A DNA stretch of 64,000 nucleotides from positions 1 through 64,000 of the forward strand of contig NZ_OBEF01000012.1 in assembly GCF_900215375.1 (NCBI RefSeq). The letters run 5' to 3'. Both the position numbers and the translations under genes were made by a program. Below are positions 20,031 to 30,755 of this stretch, piece by piece; within the stretch, counting starts at the first letter, position 1; each line of letters opens with the position of its first letter. The notes under the pieces are model-generated. The model saw only the letters and a list, made by a program, of their open reading frames with translations, was not told where the DNA came from and made no database searches. The stretch comes from Enterobacter sp. CC120223-11. GTDB taxonomy: Bacteria > Pseudomonadota > Gammaproteobacteria > Enterobacterales > Enterobacteriaceae.

Positions 20031-21677
20031 ATGAAAAACATCAATCCAACGCAGACCTCTGCCTGGCAGGCATTACAGAAACATTATGATGAAATGAAGG
20101 ACGTGTCGATTGCCGACCTGTTCGCGAAAGATGGCGACCGCTTCGCCAAGTTTTCCGCCACGTTTGACGATCAGATGCTGGTGGATTTCTCCAAAAACCG
20201 CATCACCGAAGAGACGCTGAACAAGTTACAGGCGCTGGCGAAAGAGACAGATCTGGCGGGTGCTATCAAGTCCATGTTCTCCGGTGAGAAAATCAACCGC
20301 ACCGAAGACCGCGCCGTGCTGCACGTTGCCCTGCGTAACCGCAGCAACACGCCAATCATCGTTGACGGCAAGGACGTGATGCCGGAAGTGAACGCGGTGC
20401 TGGAAAAGATGAAGCACTTCTCCGAAGCGATCATCTCCGGCAGCTGGAAAGGCTACACCGGTAAAGCGATTACCGACGTTGTGAACATCGGTATCGGCGG
20501 CTCTGACCTCGGCCCGTTCATGGTGACCGAAGCGCTGCGTCCGTACAAAAACCACCTGAATATGCACTTTGTTTCTAACGTCGATGGCACTCACATCGCC
20601 GAAGTGCTGAAAGAAGTGAACCCGGAAACCACCCTGTTCCTGGTCGCCTCCAAAACCTTCACCACTCAGGAAACCATGACCAACGCCCACAGCGCGCGCG
20701 ACTGGTTCCTGAACACCGCCGGTGACCAGAAGCACGTGGCGAAACACTTCGCGGCGCTCTCCACCAACGGTAAAGCGGTTGGCGAGTTCGGCATCGACAC
20801 TGCCAACATGTTCGAGTTCTGGGACTGGGTTGGCGGCCGCTACTCTCTGTGGTCGGCGATTGGCCTGTCCATCATTCTGTCCGTGGGCTTCGACAACTTC
20901 GTTGAGCTGCTCTCCGGCGCGCACGCGATGGACAAACACTTCTCCACCACCGCACCGGAAAAAAACCTGCCGGTTCTGCTGGCGCTGATTGGCATCTGGT
21001 ACAACAACTTCTTTGGCGCTGAAACCGAAGCTATCCTACCGTACGACCAGTACATGCACCGCTTCCCGGCCTACTTCCAGCAGGGCAATATGGAATCCAA
21101 CGGTAAATACATTGACCGTAACGGCAACGCCGTGGATTACCAGACTGGCCCGATCATCTGGGGCGAACCAGGCACCAATGGTCAGCATGCGTTCTATCAG
21201 CTGATTCACCAGGGCACCAAAATTGTTCCTTGTGACTTTATTGCCCCGGCGATCACCCACAACCCGCTTTCCGATCACCATCCGAAGCTGCTGTCTAACT
21301 TCTTCGCGCAGACTGAAGCGCTGGCGTTCGGTAAGTCCCGTGAAGTGGTTGAACAGGAATACCGCGATCAGGGTAAAGATCCTGCCACGCTGGATCACGT
21401 AGTGCCGTTCAAGGTGTTCGAAGGCAACCGCCCGACCAACTCCATTCTGCTGCGTGAAATCACACCGTTCAGCCTGGGCGCGCTGATTGCGCTGTATGAG
21501 CACAAAATCTTCACTCAGGGCGCAATCCTCAACATCTTCACCTTCGACCAGTGGGGCGTTGAGTTGGGCAAACAGCTGGCGAACCGCATTCTGCCAGAGC
21601 TGACCGACGATAAAGACGTCAGCAGCCACGACAGCTCCACCAACGGCCTGATTAACCGTTATAAAGCCTGGAAATAA
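20031..21677 (+). CDS. pgi: Glucose-6-phosphate isomerase
   Basis: Pgi interconverts glucose 6-phosphate and fructose 6-phosphate in glycolysis and gluconeogenesis. The 548 residues (E. coli 549) include both family signatures, [20 protein letters not shown] and the later [20 protein letters not shown] with [10 protein letters not shown] containing the catalytic lysine near the C-terminus. The Glu and His of the active site lie in [14 protein letters not shown] and the neighbouring blocks. An AGAAGAG ribosome site precedes the ATG. A short GCGCCGCAGGCGC hairpin sits about 45 bases upstream of the start. The gene is followed by a terminator. Confidence 0.98.
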   Translation: MKNINPTQTSAWQALQKHYDEMKDVSIADLFAKDGDRFAKFSATFDDQMLVDFSKNRITEETLNKLQALAKETDLAGAIKSMFSGEKINRTEDRAVLHVALRNRSNTPIIVDGKDVMPEVNAVLEKMKHFSEAIISGSWKGYTGKAITDVVNIGIGGSDLGPFMVTEALRPYKNHLNMHFVSNVDGTHIAEVLKEVNPETTLFLVASKTFTTQETMTNAHSARDWFLNTAGDQKHVAKHFAALSTNGKAVGEFGIDTANMFEFWDWVGGRYSLWSAIGLSIILSVGFDNFVELLSGAHAMDKHFSTTAPEKNLPVLLALIGIWYNNFFGAETEAILPYDQYMHRFPAYFQQGNMESNGKYIDRNGNAVDYQTGPIIWGEPGTNGQHAFYQLIHQGTKIVPCDFIAPAITHNPLSDHHPKLLSNFFAQTEALAFGKSREVVEQEYRDQGKDPATLDHVVPFKVFEGNRPTNSILLREITPFSLGALIALYEHKIFTQGAILNIFTFDQWGVELGKQLANRILPELTDDKDVSSHDSSTNGLINRYKAWK

Positions 21678-21683
21678 ACAGCA

Positions 21684-21712
21684 AAAGGCTTCTCTCTCGG
21701 AGAAGCCTTTTT
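21684..21712 (+). terminator. pgi terminator
   Basis: AAGGCTTCT, loop CTCGG region, AGAAGCCTTTTT: strong stem and T run 7 bases after the pgi stop. Confidence 0.9.
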
Positions 21713-21721
21713 AGTGTTTGC

Positions 21722-21813
21722 ACCCTCTCCCAGTGGGAGAGGGTCGGGGTGAGGGCATCAGGCCGCACAGCTCTTGTTCCCCTCACCCTAACCCTCTCCC
21801 CAGAGGGGCGAGG
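21722..21813. repeat. Two CCCTCTCCC palindromes, pgi-isomerase gap
   Basis: CCCTCTCCCAGTGGGAGAGGG followed by TCGGGGTGAGGG, then about 28 bases later CCCCTCACCCTAACCCTCTC and CCCAGAGGGGCGAGGG in the opposite sense. The two units are mirror images, like a REP pair, between convergent genes. Confidence 0.85.
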
Positions 21814-21823
21814 GAACCGTTCG

Positions 21824-23245
21824 TCATCCAATCCGCAAACTCTTCACCCCCAAAAGTTTCGCCACGGCCTCCAGTTTTTCGCCAACGTGACCCATCCCGA
21901 TCGCGCAATGATGCGCCGGGCCGCCTTCGCACCACCGGCGGGTAAACTCGCGTGCGGAAAGTGCAAAGCGATAATGGCTGTTGGTGTTGCCGATATCCAG
22001 CACGTCGCCCGGCACGGCCTCCCCTTCGGCGTACTGCAGCGTCACGCTGCCGTCACGATGTTCCACCACGGATAAAAACGTCACCGGGCCAGGTTTGACG
22101 GTCATCTGAATCGATACGCCTTTCCCCGGCTTGCCGTGATACACCGGCAGCGGCACCAGCCGCACCTTGTTTGCGGACATCAGCGGATGCGCCGGACCGT
22201 CATGGCCCCACTGCACGGTGTCGTTTTCAAAATCAATGCCGTAAGGCTCAGAGAACGAGCCGCCCGCCTTCAGCAGGCTGAGGATTTTCATCGCAATCAC
22301 GTTCTTGATCTCGCATTCCCCCGCGACGGGAATGTCACGCTCCGTCAGCAGCGTATTGCCGAGGATCACCGAGGTAATGATGTTCTCCTGCGCTGAACCG
22401 GATGCGCCTTCGTAGTAATACGCCATCGCACCCAGCTGATGCTTCGCCACGAGCTTATCCAGCGCGACAGACGTGGCCACGGCGCGCTGTAATTCGTACT
22501 CCTCGCAGGACGGGTCAACGCTCAGCGCTTCAAACACCTCGGTGCGTTTCTGCTGACGCTCAGCGTCTGACGCTGAAGGAAGCGACGCGACCAGCTCGCA
22601 CACTTCAAGCACCTTGAAACGCACGCCAAATTTGGCCGACAGGTTGGTCATGTCCGAATAGACGTCATACATGCCGTTGTAATAGTGGCCGAGCACGCCG
22701 ACGTTGGTTGTTTTCAGTGTTTTTACAACGGCGGCGGCGGCAAGCCAGCTGTTGATTTCCTGCCATGCTTGCGGATCGTCGAGATAGCCCGGTACCAGCG
22801 TGTGGCCGATATTGGCCCGCTGGAGAACGTTCACCAGCTCCGGCGCGCTGCAGGCCTGACAATGTGCCAGCCACTGCCCGGTGCGCTCGCCGCGATCTTC
22901 AAGCTGATTGATGGTTGAACAGGGCACTTTTTTCTCTGGCTGAAGCGCCAGGATCAGCACCGGCACGTTGAGCTGTTGCACCAGCGGCAGTACGGCCGAA
23001 CTCAGCGCGTAGGTGGTGATATACAGCACCAGCGCATCAACGCGCTGTTCCGAAAACTGCGCGGTGGCAGCGTCCATTGTTTGCGGATTATCGACCAACC
23101 CGGCGTTCACCACCTGGACCTCCTGACCTTGCAGGCGGTTTTCCACCTGGCCGAGATAGCCTTCAAGCTGCTCACGCAGGCCGTGAAACTGCGGCCAGTA
23201 CGTATCCAGACCAATGCCGAACAAACCAACGGTAAATGTTTTCAT
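21824..23245 (-). CDS. L-fucose/L-arabinose isomerase family protein
   Basis: From the ATG at 23245 the protein has 473 residues; TGAGGATC is 8 bases upstream, and a start 12 codons earlier has no ribosome site. It begins [19 protein letters not shown] and has the aldose-ketose isomerase layout: Rossmann-like N-terminal part ([19 protein letters not shown]), middle domain with [14 protein letters not shown], then [14 protein letters not shown], which carries acidic metal-ligand candidates, and [20 protein letters not shown] near the end. The sugar substrate cannot be told from sequence. No kinase, transporter or regulator gene is adjacent, which is unusual for a sugar-catabolic isomerase. Absent here in E. 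coli K-12. Confidence 0.75.
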   Translation of the reverse strand: MKTFTVGLFGIGLDTYWPQFHGLREQLEGYLGQVENRLQGQEVQVVNAGLVDNPQTMDAATAQFSEQRVDALVLYITTYALSSAVLPLVQQLNVPVLILALQPEKKVPCSTINQLEDRGERTGQWLAHCQACSAPELVNVLQRANIGHTLVPGYLDDPQAWQEINSWLAAAAVVKTLKTTNVGVLGHYYNGMYDVYSDMTNLSAKFGVRFKVLEVCELVASLPSASDAERQQKRTEVFEALSVDPSCEEYELQRAVATSVALDKLVAKHQLGAMAYYYEGASGSAQENIITSVILGNTLLTERDIPVAGECEIKNVIAMKILSLLKAGGSFSEPYGIDFENDTVQWGHDGPAHPLMSANKVRLVPLPVYHGKPGKGVSIQMTVKPGPVTFLSVVEHRDGSVTLQYAEGEAVPGDVLDIGNTNSHYRFALSAREFTRRWCEGGPAHHCAIGMGHVGEKLEAVAKLLGVKSLRIG

Positions 23246-23746
23246 GGGGATCCTCAGAACAGGGCAACGGAATGCCGTCACTTTACGCGGGGCAACCGCG
23301 GTAAACCTGTTGCTGATGGACAGTGAAAAGCGGAGGGTGGCACTGTGGCAGAGGAGAGGCGAATCCGGATCGCAGATTGCTTATTTGCCCCTGTTCACCA
23401 GCGAGAAAATGAAATACTTCCCCCTTTAAATTTTAGGGAAATAAATGAACGAAAGCCTGCTGGTTATTCTCTCCGCATTGTTCAGGTTAATCCTAAAAAT
23501 GATTGTGACTTCTGGCTGGTATTTTTATTTTTAGGATTATCTTGAGGGTGTGCAATTTGTAGTTGTTTGAATTTAAAGAGGTAAATGATTTAGTAAAACG
23601 TATTTATTCTGTTTTATTCCTCTAGTCCTAAAACCCGCCTGCTTATTTCCTGTGCCGTAATTCAGCGGTTTCAGTTGTGTATACTCGATGGCGCCTGAAT
23701 TTCTCAGGTGATTCTCCATTCATTCAACCAATGAAGGGAAATAGCA
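23246..23746. other. 500-base AT-rich divergent control region (isomerase / yjbE)
   Basis: No gene is seen here. It must hold the promoters of the isomerase (leftward) and yjbEFGH (rightward). The most striking element is a 13-bp perfect inverted repeat described separately at 23482-23545. The part next to yjbE contains TGTATACTCGATGG, a plausible extended -10 at about 23676-23690, and GAAGGGAAATAG as ribosome site. Confidence 0.5.
23482..23545. promoter_or_regulatory. Opposed RcsB/RcsAB-like boxes upstream of yjbEFGH
   Basis: TAATCCTAAAAAT at 23488-23500 and its exact reverse complement ATTTTTAGGATTA at 23527-23539 are 26 bases apart. Read towards each other, 23482-23495 (tcaggttaatccta) and the reverse of 23532-23545 (taggattatcttga) each match the RcsAB box TAAGAATATTCCTA at 10 of 14 positions. 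The E. coli yjbEFGH operon is known to be under Rcs control. Binding is inferred. Confidence 0.5.
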
Positions 23747-23989
23747 ATGAAAAAAGCACTGTATGGCATTTTTGCCATTTCTGCGCTTGCGGCGACTTCT
23801 GCTTTCGCGGCTCCGGTGGAAACCGGTGAAGCGGCAGGGTCGGCAGCGACGTCGGTGTCCGCGGGCAGTTCTGCCGCCACCAGCGCCAGCGCCGTAAGTT
23901 CGGCCGTGGGGGTCGCACTGGCGGCGACCGGTAGTGGTGATGGCTCCAATACCGGAACCACGACCACCACAACCACAAGCACCCGTTAA
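23747..23989 (+). CDS. yjbE: Exopolysaccharide operon protein YjbE
   Basis: An 80-residue small secreted protein. A signal peptide covers about residues 1-22 ([22 protein letters not shown]). The mature part is almost only Ala, Ser, Gly, Thr and Val and ends in a run of threonines ([10 protein letters not shown]), so it is low-complexity and probably disordered. E. coli YjbE has the same length and composition. It is the first gene of yjbEFGH, linked to an unidentified exopolysaccharide. Molecular role unknown. A hairpin follows before yjbF. Confidence 0.9.
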   Translation: MKKALYGIFAISALAATSAFAAPVETGEAAGSAATSVSAGSSAATSASAVSSAVGVALAATGSGDGSNTGTTTTTTTSTR

Positions 23990-24008
23990 GTCTCGCGGGT
24001 TTAACCCT

Positions 24009-24034
24009 AACCACACTTCGGTGTGGTTATTTTG
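24009..24034 (+). terminator. Hairpin between yjbE and yjbF
   Basis: AACCACAC, loop TTCG, GTGTGGTT, then ATTTTG. It is a terminator-like hairpin inside the operon and probably lowers yjbFGH transcription relative to yjbE. Confidence 0.75.
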
Positions 24035-24052
24035 CCCCTTCGGAGAAGCGTC

Positions 24053-24691
24053 GTGAAGCGACCCCTTATTGTCACTCTTTGCCTGTTGCTTCAGGCCTGT
24101 TCCGCCAGCACCCAGGGGCTTGGCAAATCGCTCTGGCAAAGCCTGTTTGGCACGCCGGGCGTACAGCTCACCGCCGACGACATCAGGGACATGCCCTACG
24201 CCAGCCAGTACATGCAGCTCAATAACGGCCCACAGCTTTTTGTGGTGCTCGCCTTCGATGAAAACGGTCAGCAGAAGTGGGTGACTCAGGACCGGGCGAC
24301 CCTCGTGACGCAGCACGGGCGCATCGTTAAAACCCTGCTCGGCGGTGACAACCTTATCAGCGTCAACAACCTGGATGCCGATCCGCTGCTGAAACCGAAT
24401 CAGATTGTCGATGGTGCAAGCTGGACCCGCACGATGGGCTGGACGGAGCACCAGAAGGTGCGTTACGCCACCGTCCGATCGACCTTCCGTTGGGACGGCA
24501 CCGATACCCTGACGCTTGCGGGTGATCGGACCGCGGTCCGCGTGCTGGTGGAAGAGGCAAGCACCGACCAGGCTCACTGGCAGAACCGCTTCTGGATCGA
24601 CAGCGACGGGCAGATTCGTCGGTCCGAACAATACCTGGGGGCCCATTTCTTCCCGGTGAAAACCACGTTGATTAAGGCGGCGAAGTCATGA
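24053..24691 (+). CDS. yjbF: YjbF, GfcB-family lipoprotein
   Basis: From the GTG at 24053 the protein has 212 residues, the E. coli length, with CGGAG seven bases upstream. The lipobox LQAC places the lipidated cysteine at residue 16, after a short hydrophobic leader, so it is an envelope lipoprotein. It belongs with GfcB, a partner in group 4 capsule loci. An earlier in-frame codon at 24023 falls inside the hairpin and is unlikely. The stop overlaps the yjbG start by four bases (ATGA). Confidence 0.92.
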   Translation: MKRPLIVTLCLLLQACSASTQGLGKSLWQSLFGTPGVQLTADDIRDMPYASQYMQLNNGPQLFVVLAFDENGQQKWVTQDRATLVTQHGRIVKTLLGGDNLISVNNLDADPLLKPNQIVDGASWTRTMGWTEHQKVRYATVRSTFRWDGTDTLTLAGDRTAVRVLVEEASTDQAHWQNRFWIDSDGQIRRSEQYLGAHFFPVKTTLIKAAKS

Positions 24692-25425
24692 AAACAACAT
24701 TTCTTGCCGCGCTGACGGTGCTACTTGTTGCGCCACTGGCGTTTGCTGCGGGCACCGTTGACGTCTACATCGACGGTGCGAAGACGCCAAAAACGCTCAC
24801 TGACGCCGCCCATCTTGGGGATCTGGTGGCGCAGCCGCGGCTGGCAAACAGCTGGTGGCCTGGCGCCGTGATTGCTGAAAAGCAGGCCAGCGCCGTGGCG
24901 CAGCAGCAGAAACTGGCTTTGCTGGCTCAGCTGGACGCGTTGGCTGCCGACGAAAGTGGCGAGGATGCCGCCGCGACTCGTGGCCTGCGCCAGCAGCTTG
25001 AGGCGCTGAACGTGACGGGCCGACAGTTTGTCAGCCTCGACCCGGACAGGGTCCGACTGGGACGGCAGAGAAACCCGCCGCTGGAAGGGCATTACAGCCT
25101 GTGGGTCAATCAGCAGCCTGCGACCATCACCGTTTTTGGGTTGGTCAGCCGTCCGGGAAAAACAGCGTTTGTCCCTGAAAAAGACGTGACGGATTACCTC
25201 GACGGCATGGACCTGCTGAGCGGTGCCGACCGCAGCTACGCGTGGGTGGTCTATCCCGACGGACGCCGTGAAAAGGCCCCGGTGGCTTACTGGAACAAGC
25301 GCCACATCGAACCTATGCCAGGCAGCATCATTTTCGTCGGTTTCGCCGACTCACTTTGGACGAAGAAGTATGCCGACCTGAACGCCGCGCTTCTTCGGGC
25401 CCTTGCACAGCGGATCCCGGAATAA
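24688..25425 (+). CDS. yjbG: YjbG, GfcC-family periplasmic protein
   Basis: 245 residues with a clear signal peptide ([20 protein letters not shown]). The mature protein has the two-domain GfcC plan: [24 protein letters not shown] early, a helical middle, then [26 protein letters not shown] and a C-terminal helix that in GfcC mimics the Wza tail. It probably acts in export of the operon's polysaccharide. The stop codon TAA shares its last base with the yjbH start (TAATG), so translation is coupled. Confidence 0.92.
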   Translation: MKTTFLAALTVLLVAPLAFAAGTVDVYIDGAKTPKTLTDAAHLGDLVAQPRLANSWWPGAVIAEKQASAVAQQQKLALLAQLDALAADESGEDAAATRGLRQQLEALNVTGRQFVSLDPDRVRLGRQRNPPLEGHYSLWVNQQPATITVFGLVSRPGKTAFVPEKDVTDYLDGMDLLSGADRSYAWVVYPDGRREKAPVAYWNKRHIEPMPGSIIFVGFADSLWTKKYADLNAALLRALAQRIPE

Positions 25426-27521
25426 TGAAAAACAGATTTCTCTACAGCCTGCTGGCGCTGGGCGTCAGCGCGGCCTGTCATGCGGAAACATACCCGGCGC
25501 CCATTGGGCCTTCACAGTCTGATTTTGGCGGCGTTGGCCTGCTGCAAACGCCCACGGCGCGTATGGCGCGCGAGGGTGAGCTGAGCCTGAACTATCGCGA
25601 TAACGATCAGTACCGCTACTACTCCGCCTCGGTGCAACTTTTCCCGTGGCTGGAAACTACACTGCGCTACACCGACGTGCGCACAAAGGCCTACAGCAAC
25701 GTCGAATCTTTCTCCGGCGATCAGACCTATAAAGACAAAGCCTTCGACCTGAAATTACGCCTGTGGGAAGAGAGCTACTGGCTGCCGCAGGTGTCCGTGG
25801 GGGCAAGGGATATCGGCGGGACAGGCCTGTTCGACGCAGAGTACGTGGTGGCGAACAAAGCCTGGGGACCGTTTGATTTCAGCCTGGGGCTTGGCTGGGG
25901 TTACCTCGGCACCAGCGGTAACGTAAAGAACCCATTTTGCAGCTACGACGAAAAATTCTGCTATCGCAATAACAGCTATCGCCAGGCGGGATCGATGGAC
26001 AGCAGTCAGATGTTCCACGGCCCGACCTCCCTGTTCGGCGGCGTGGAGTACCAGACGCCCTGGCAGCCGCTGCGCCTGAAGCTGGAGTATGAGGGCAACG
26101 ACTACAGTCAGGACTTTGCCGGCAAGCTCGAACAGAAAAGTAAGTTTAACGTCGGGGCCATTTACCGCGTGACCGACTGGGCCGACGTTAACCTTAGCTA
26201 CGAGCGCGGTAACACCTTTATGTTCGGCGTGACGATGCGCACTAACTTCAACGATTTGCGTCCATCGTATAATGACAACCCGCGGCCGAAATATCAGCCA
26301 GAGCCGCAGGATGCTATCCTGCAACACTCGGTGGTGGCCAATCAGCTGACGCTGCTCAAATACAACGCCGGACTCGCCGATCCGAAAATTCAGGCCAAAG
26401 GCGACACGCTGTACGTCACGGGCGAGCAGGTAAAATACCGCGACTCACGTGAGGGTATCGAGCGTGCAAACCGCATCATCATGAACGATCTGCCTGATGG
26501 CATTTCAACGATTCGCATTACCGAAAACCGTCTGAACATGCCGCAGGTGACGACCGAAACCAACGTTGCCAGCCTGAAGCGCCATCTGGAAGGTGAACCG
26601 CTGGGGCAGGAAACGGAGCTGGTGCAGAAACGCGAAACGCCGATCGTGCCGGAGAAAACCGAGCAGGGCTGGTACATCGACAAATCCAGCTTTGATTTCC
26701 ATATCGACCCGATACTCAGCCAGTCGATTGGCGGCCCGGAAAGCTTCTACATGTACCAGCTCGGCGTGATGGCTACCGCCGACTGGTGGGTCACCGACCA
26801 TCTGCTGACCACCGGCAGCCTGTTCGGCAACATCGCCAACAACTATGGCAAATTTAACTACACCAATCCGCCGAACGATTCATCACTGCCGCGCGTGCGT
26901 ACCCACGTGCGTGACTACGTTGAGAACGACGTCTACGTGAACAACCTGCAGGCGAACTATTTCCAGTATCTGGGGAATGATTTTTACGGTCAGGTGTACG
27001 GCGGCTATCTGGAAACCATGTACGGCGGCGTGGGCGCGGAAGTGCTGTGGCGTCCGGTCGACAGCAACTGGGCGTTAGGGATTGATGCCAACTACGTGAA
27101 GCAGCGTGACTGGCGCAGCTCGATGGACATGATGAAATTCACCGATTACAGCGCGAAAGTCGGCAATCTTGCAGCCTACTGGACGCCGCCGTTCGCCCAG
27201 GATGTGCTGATTAAAGCCAGCGTCGGCCAGTATCTTGCAGGCGATAAGGGCGGCACGCTTGAGGTGTCGAAGCACTTCGACAGCGGCGTGGTGGTCGGCG
27301 CCTACGCGACCATTACCAACGTTTCTGCGCAGGAGTATGGCGAGGGCGACTTCACCAAAGGCGTGTATGTTTCCGTGCCGCTGGATCTCTTCTCGTCTGG
27401 CCCGACCCGCAGCCGCGCAGCGATTGGCTGGACGCCGCTCACCCGCGACGGCGGTCAGCAGCTTGGGCGTAAGTTCCAGCTGTATGACATGACGAGTGAC
27501 AAGAGTTTGAATTTCCGCTAG
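25425..27521 (+). CDS. yjbH: YjbH, outer-membrane exopolysaccharide protein (GfcD family)
   Basis: From the ATG at 25425 the protein has 698 residues, the E. coli length, with a signal peptide ([20 protein letters not shown]). It starts with [20 protein letters not shown], the family signature. The rest is rich in alternating aromatic strands and is predicted to form one or more beta-barrels, with a periplasmic part around residues 300-420. GfcD/YjbH proteins are thought to form a secretion path for polysaccharide across the outer membrane. It is the last gene in the operon and is followed by CCCTCTCCC repeats. yjbT of E. coli is missing here. Confidence 0.93.
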   Translation: MKNRFLYSLLALGVSAACHAETYPAPIGPSQSDFGGVGLLQTPTARMAREGELSLNYRDNDQYRYYSASVQLFPWLETTLRYTDVRTKAYSNVESFSGDQTYKDKAFDLKLRLWEESYWLPQVSVGARDIGGTGLFDAEYVVANKAWGPFDFSLGLGWGYLGTSGNVKNPFCSYDEKFCYRNNSYRQAGSMDSSQMFHGPTSLFGGVEYQTPWQPLRLKLEYEGNDYSQDFAGKLEQKSKFNVGAIYRVTDWADVNLSYERGNTFMFGVTMRTNFNDLRPSYNDNPRPKYQPEPQDAILQHSVVANQLTLLKYNAGLADPKIQAKGDTLYVTGEQVKYRDSREGIERANRIIMNDLPDGISTIRITENRLNMPQVTTETNVASLKRHLEGEPLGQETELVQKRETPIVPEKTEQGWYIDKSSFDFHIDPILSQSIGGPESFYMYQLGVMATADWWVTDHLLTTGSLFGNIANNYGKFNYTNPPNDSSLPRVRTHVRDYVENDVYVNNLQANYFQYLGNDFYGQVYGGYLETMYGGVGAEVLWRPVDSNWALGIDANYVKQRDWRSSMDMMKFTDYSAKVGNLAAYWTPPFAQDVLIKASVGQYLAGDKGGTLEVSKHFDSGVVVGAYATITNVSAQEYGEGDFTKGVYVSVPLDLFSSGPTRSRAAIGWTPLTRDGGQQLGRKFQLYDMTSDKSLNFR

Positions 27522-27529
27522 TTGCGTTG

Positions 27530-27679
27530 CCCTCTCCCCGACCCTCTCCCAGAGGGAGAGGGAGTAAAGCAATCCGCTCTATTTTGTTCCCTCTCCCTTG
27601 GGAGAGGGCTAGGGAGAGGGAGTAAAGCAATCCGCTCTATTCTGTTCCCTCTCCCTTGGGAGAGGGCTAGGGAGAGGGA
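27530..27679. repeat. CCCTCTCCC palindromes with a 58-bp tandem duplication
   Basis: Three hairpins of the CCCTCTCCC/GGGAGAGGG family follow yjbH. The last two belong to a direct duplication: 27563-27620 and 27621-27678 are each 58 bases and differ at one position (ATTTTG against ATTCTG). The near identity shows a recent event. No gene is present. The array lies between co-directional yjbH and psiE. Confidence 0.9.
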
Positions 27680-27779
27680 AAATACCCGCTCCGGTTGCAC
27701 AAAAAATAAGCAAAAAATATAGATCCCCGTCACATTTTTACGCTATACAGAGATCTCGCCCTGATGAAGGAGGTGCTGT

Positions 27780-28190
27780 ATGACGTCGCTCACTCGTCCT
27801 CGCGTAGAGTTTATCTCCACTATTTTGCAGACCGTCCTCAACCTGGGCTTGCTCAGCCTCGGCCTGATCCTGGTGGTCTTTCTCGGGAAAGAAACCGTCC
27901 ATCTGGCGGACGTGCTGTTCGCCCCGGAGCAAACCAGCAAGTATGAGCTGGTGGAAGGGCTGGTGGTTTACTTCCTCTATTTCGAATTTATCGCCCTGAT
28001 TGTGAAGTACTTTCAGTCCGGTTTTCACTTTCCGCTGCGCTATTTTGTCTATATCGGGATCACCGCCATCGTGCGGCTGATCATCGTCGATCACAAATCC
28101 CCTCTCGATGTTCTGATCTACTCTGCGGCGATCCTGCTGTTGGTTATCACCCTTTGGCTGTGTAATTCGAAGCGGCTGAAGCGGGAATAA
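27780..28190 (+). CDS. psiE: Phosphate-starvation-inducible protein PsiE
   Basis: A 136-residue inner-membrane protein, the E. coli length, with four hydrophobic segments (around 15-35, 55-77, 82-102 and 108-128). Its function is unknown; E. coli psiE responds to phosphate starvation through PhoB and to cAMP-CRP. The ribosome site AAGGAGGT is a perfect anti-16S match six bases before the ATG. In E. coli xylE lies between psiE and malG; here psiE and malG face each other across 87 bases. No clear Pho box was seen. Confidence 0.92.
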   Translation: MTSLTRPRVEFISTILQTVLNLGLLSLGLILVVFLGKETVHLADVLFAPEQTSKYELVEGLVVYFLYFEFIALIVKYFQSGFHFPLRYFVYIGITAIVRLIIVDHKSPLDVLIYSAAILLLVITLWLCNSKRLKRE

Positions 28191-28215
28191 AAAAATGGCG
28201 CTCCGAAGAGCGCCT
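28190..28215 (-). terminator. malG terminator
   Basis: On the minus strand GGCGCTC, loop TTCG, GAGCGCC is followed by ATTTTTTTATT. The poly-T lies on the malEFG side, so it terminates the malE-malF-malG transcript; it touches the psiE stop codon. Confidence 0.88.
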
Positions 28216-28277
28216 AACAACAGTCACAAGTATGAGGATAACAGTGGCATTACTTACACAGGGTATAACGATGAAAA

Positions 28278-29168
28278 TCAGCCTTTTACACCGCCTGCGG
28301 TCAGGCCATTCACCAGCCAGCGCTGAGCCAGCAGGAACACGGCGGTAATAGGGATGGCGGAGAGCACCGCCGCGGCGGCAAAGTCGCCCCACAGGTAGTT
28401 TTGCGGGTTGAGATATTGCTGCATGCCGACCGCCAGGGTGTAGCTGTTCACGTCGCGCAGCAGCAAGGATGCGACCGGCACTTCGGTGATGGCGGCGATA
28501 AACGACAGAATAAAGACGACGGCCAGAATCGGCACCGACAGCGGCAGCAGCACCAGGCGGAAGGCCTGCCACGGCGTTGCGCCATCCAGCGCAGCGGCTT
28601 CTTCCAGCGAGCCGTCGATGGTTTCGAAATAGCCTTTGATCGTCCACACATGCAGCGCGATACCGCCCATATAGGCGAAGATCACCCCACCGTGCGTGTT
28701 CAGACCGATAAACGGAATGTACTGGCCGAGGCGGTCGAACAAGGCATACAGCGCCACCAGGGAAAGCACCGCCGGGAACATCTGGAAAATCAGCATCCCT
28801 TTCAGCAACGTCGCTTTGCCCGGGAACTTCATGCGGGCGAAGGCGTAGGCGCAGGTAGTGGAAAGCGCCACGATGCCCACTGCGGTAATGCCCGCGATTT
28901 TCACGGAGTTCCAGAGCCACAGCAGCACCGGGAACGGCGGCGGCGTGACGCGACCGTCGGCGTGTTCGACGCTGAAGCCGAGCGCCAGCTTCCAGTGCTC
29001 CCAGGAGATTTGATCCGGGATAAGGCTGCCGGTGGCGAAGTTGCCCTCACGCAGCGAGATGGCGACCACCATCAGCAGCGGGAACATGATCGCGGCGATA
29101 AACATCAGCAATAACAGGTGCGTAATAAACAGGCGCAGCTTTTGCGATTTCGGTTGAACCATTGCCAT
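28278..29168 (-). CDS. malG: Maltose ABC transporter permease MalG
   Basis: 296 residues, identical in length to E. coli MalG, with six membrane segments. The EAA loop that docks on MalK is [20 protein letters not shown]. It pairs with MalF in the inner membrane to form the maltose/maltodextrin channel. The start lies 13 bases after the malF stop. It is the last gene of malE-malF-malG. Confidence 0.97.
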   Translation of the reverse strand: MAMVQPKSQKLRLFITHLLLLMFIAAIMFPLLMVVAISLREGNFATGSLIPDQISWEHWKLALGFSVEHADGRVTPPPFPVLLWLWNSVKIAGITAVGIVALSTTCAYAFARMKFPGKATLLKGMLIFQMFPAVLSLVALYALFDRLGQYIPFIGLNTHGGVIFAYMGGIALHVWTIKGYFETIDGSLEEAAALDGATPWQAFRLVLLPLSVPILAVVFILSFIAAITEVPVASLLLRDVNSYTLAVGMQQYLNPQNYLWGDFAAAAVLSAIPITAVFLLAQRWLVNGLTAGGVKG

Positions 29169-29181
29169 GTCGAATTCTCCC

Positions 29182-30726
29182 TTAATCGAATTTCATGCGG
29201 GTGGCTTTGAGGTTGATAATCGCCAGCGCACCCACCAACAGGAAGATAAGCGTCGCGATTGCCGCCGCCAGACCGAAGTCCTGGCCACCGCCGCCTTCGA
29301 AGGCGATGCGGTAGGTGTAGCTCACCAGCAGGTCGGTATAACCCGCAGGCGTCGTGGTGCCGAGACGGTCCGGGCCACCGTTGGTCAACAGCTGAATCAG
29401 CACGAAGTTGTTGAAGTTAAAGGCGAAGCTGGCAATCATCAGCGGCGTCAGCGGTTTGATCAGCAGCGGCAGCGTGATCTTGAAGAAGTTCTGGAACGGA
29501 CCCGCGCCGTCCATTGCCGAGGCTTCATACAGATCGTCCGGAATCGCTTTCAGCAGGCCCATGCAGAGGATCATCATGTACGGATAGCCGAGCCAGGTGT
29601 TGACGATGACGATCATCGAACGGGCGGTGGTTGGGTCGCTGAACCAGGCCGGTTTGATGCCAAACAGTGCGCTCAGCATCATGTTGATTTCACCGAAGCT
29701 CTGGTTGAACAGCCCTTTGAAAATCAGAATTGAGATAAACGACGGCACGGCGTAGGGCAGAATCAGCAGCACGCGGTAAATGGCTTTGCCTTTCAGCGAT
29801 TCCCACTGCACCACGCAGGCCAGCACCATGCCCACGGCGACGGTCAGCAGCACGGTCAGCACTGAGAACACCACCGTCCAGACGAAAATGGCGAAGAACG
29901 GTTTCTGAATGCCTTCGTCGGTGAAGACGCGGGTGAAGTTATCCCAGCCGATGCTGACGGTGTAGCCCGGGCTCAGCTTCTCGTCGCCCCAGTTGCCGTC
30001 GGCGTTCACCGACTGATAGAAACCGATCTGGTTGTTCGGGCGATACTTCACGCCGCTCTGGTTATTGGTCAGTTCGCCTTTTTCGCCTTCGGTATACAGC
30101 GGGCGGGTGCCGGAGAACTGGCGCAGCGAACTCATAATGACTTTGCTGTCATCGGGCAGGATCGCGGTCAGCTGGTTCAGCGCCTGGCGATTCTGGGTGA
30201 TGATGCGCAGGTTGCCACGTTCGCCTTCCGGCAGGGCATCCGCTTCTTTCAGCGCGATTTTCTGTTCGCCGCCGAGTTTGAACGCATCGGAGACGTAATT
30301 CTTGCCGCTGTCGCCGTCGGTCAGGGCCAGCTTCCACTCATCGCCCGCAGGGTACAGGCCGAAGTTATAGGCTTTGCCCGCCTGATAAGAGCGGTCCATC
30401 AGCACCTGCTGCGCGCGCTCCTGGGTCAGCTGGTTGGTGCTGCTGTAGTTGGTGAAGGCGATGGCGATGGTGCAAATCAGCGGGAACAGGACAAACAGGC
30501 CCATCCCGGCCATGCCCGGATAGACGTAGCGCCACGCGTAGGCTTTACGATTGGCGAAAATATAGAGGCCAACAGCGCTTAAAATCAGCGTCATGATGGC
30601 GAACAGGTACTCCCCCTGGGCGTACATTAAAACAATAAGGTAGCCAACCAGCAGGCCCAGCAGTCCGATGACGGACCACTTCAGCGTTTCGCTTTGCCAC
30701 CAGTGACTCTTTTTAACGACATCCAT
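29182..30726 (-). CDS. malF: Maltose ABC transporter permease MalF
   Basis: 514 residues, equal to E. coli. Membrane segments 1-3 are followed by the large periplasmic P2 domain (about 95-275) that is special to enterobacterial MalF, then the permease core with the EAA loop [20 protein letters not shown]. Together with MalG and the MalK dimer it forms the importer. It is separated from malE by two CCCTCTCCC palindromes, which may account for lower malF than malE expression. Confidence 0.97.
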   Translation of the reverse strand: MDVVKKSHWWQSETLKWSVIGLLGLLVGYLIVLMYAQGEYLFAIMTLILSAVGLYIFANRKAYAWRYVYPGMAGMGLFVLFPLICTIAIAFTNYSSTNQLTQERAQQVLMDRSYQAGKAYNFGLYPAGDEWKLALTDGDSGKNYVSDAFKLGGEQKIALKEADALPEGERGNLRIITQNRQALNQLTAILPDDSKVIMSSLRQFSGTRPLYTEGEKGELTNNQSGVKYRPNNQIGFYQSVNADGNWGDEKLSPGYTVSIGWDNFTRVFTDEGIQKPFFAIFVWTVVFSVLTVLLTVAVGMVLACVVQWESLKGKAIYRVLLILPYAVPSFISILIFKGLFNQSFGEINMMLSALFGIKPAWFSDPTTARSMIVIVNTWLGYPYMMILCMGLLKAIPDDLYEASAMDGAGPFQNFFKITLPLLIKPLTPLMIASFAFNFNNFVLIQLLTNGGPDRLGTTTPAGYTDLLVSYTYRIAFEGGGGQDFGLAAAIATLIFLLVGALAIINLKATRMKFD

Positions 30727-30755
30727 GGGGATCTTCCTCTACAACTTATTCTGTT

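Noticed and set aside
28147..28920. A 257-codon frame overlapping malG in another register
   Set aside because: malG is full length and conserved in its own frame; this product is Arg-rich and unlike any family.
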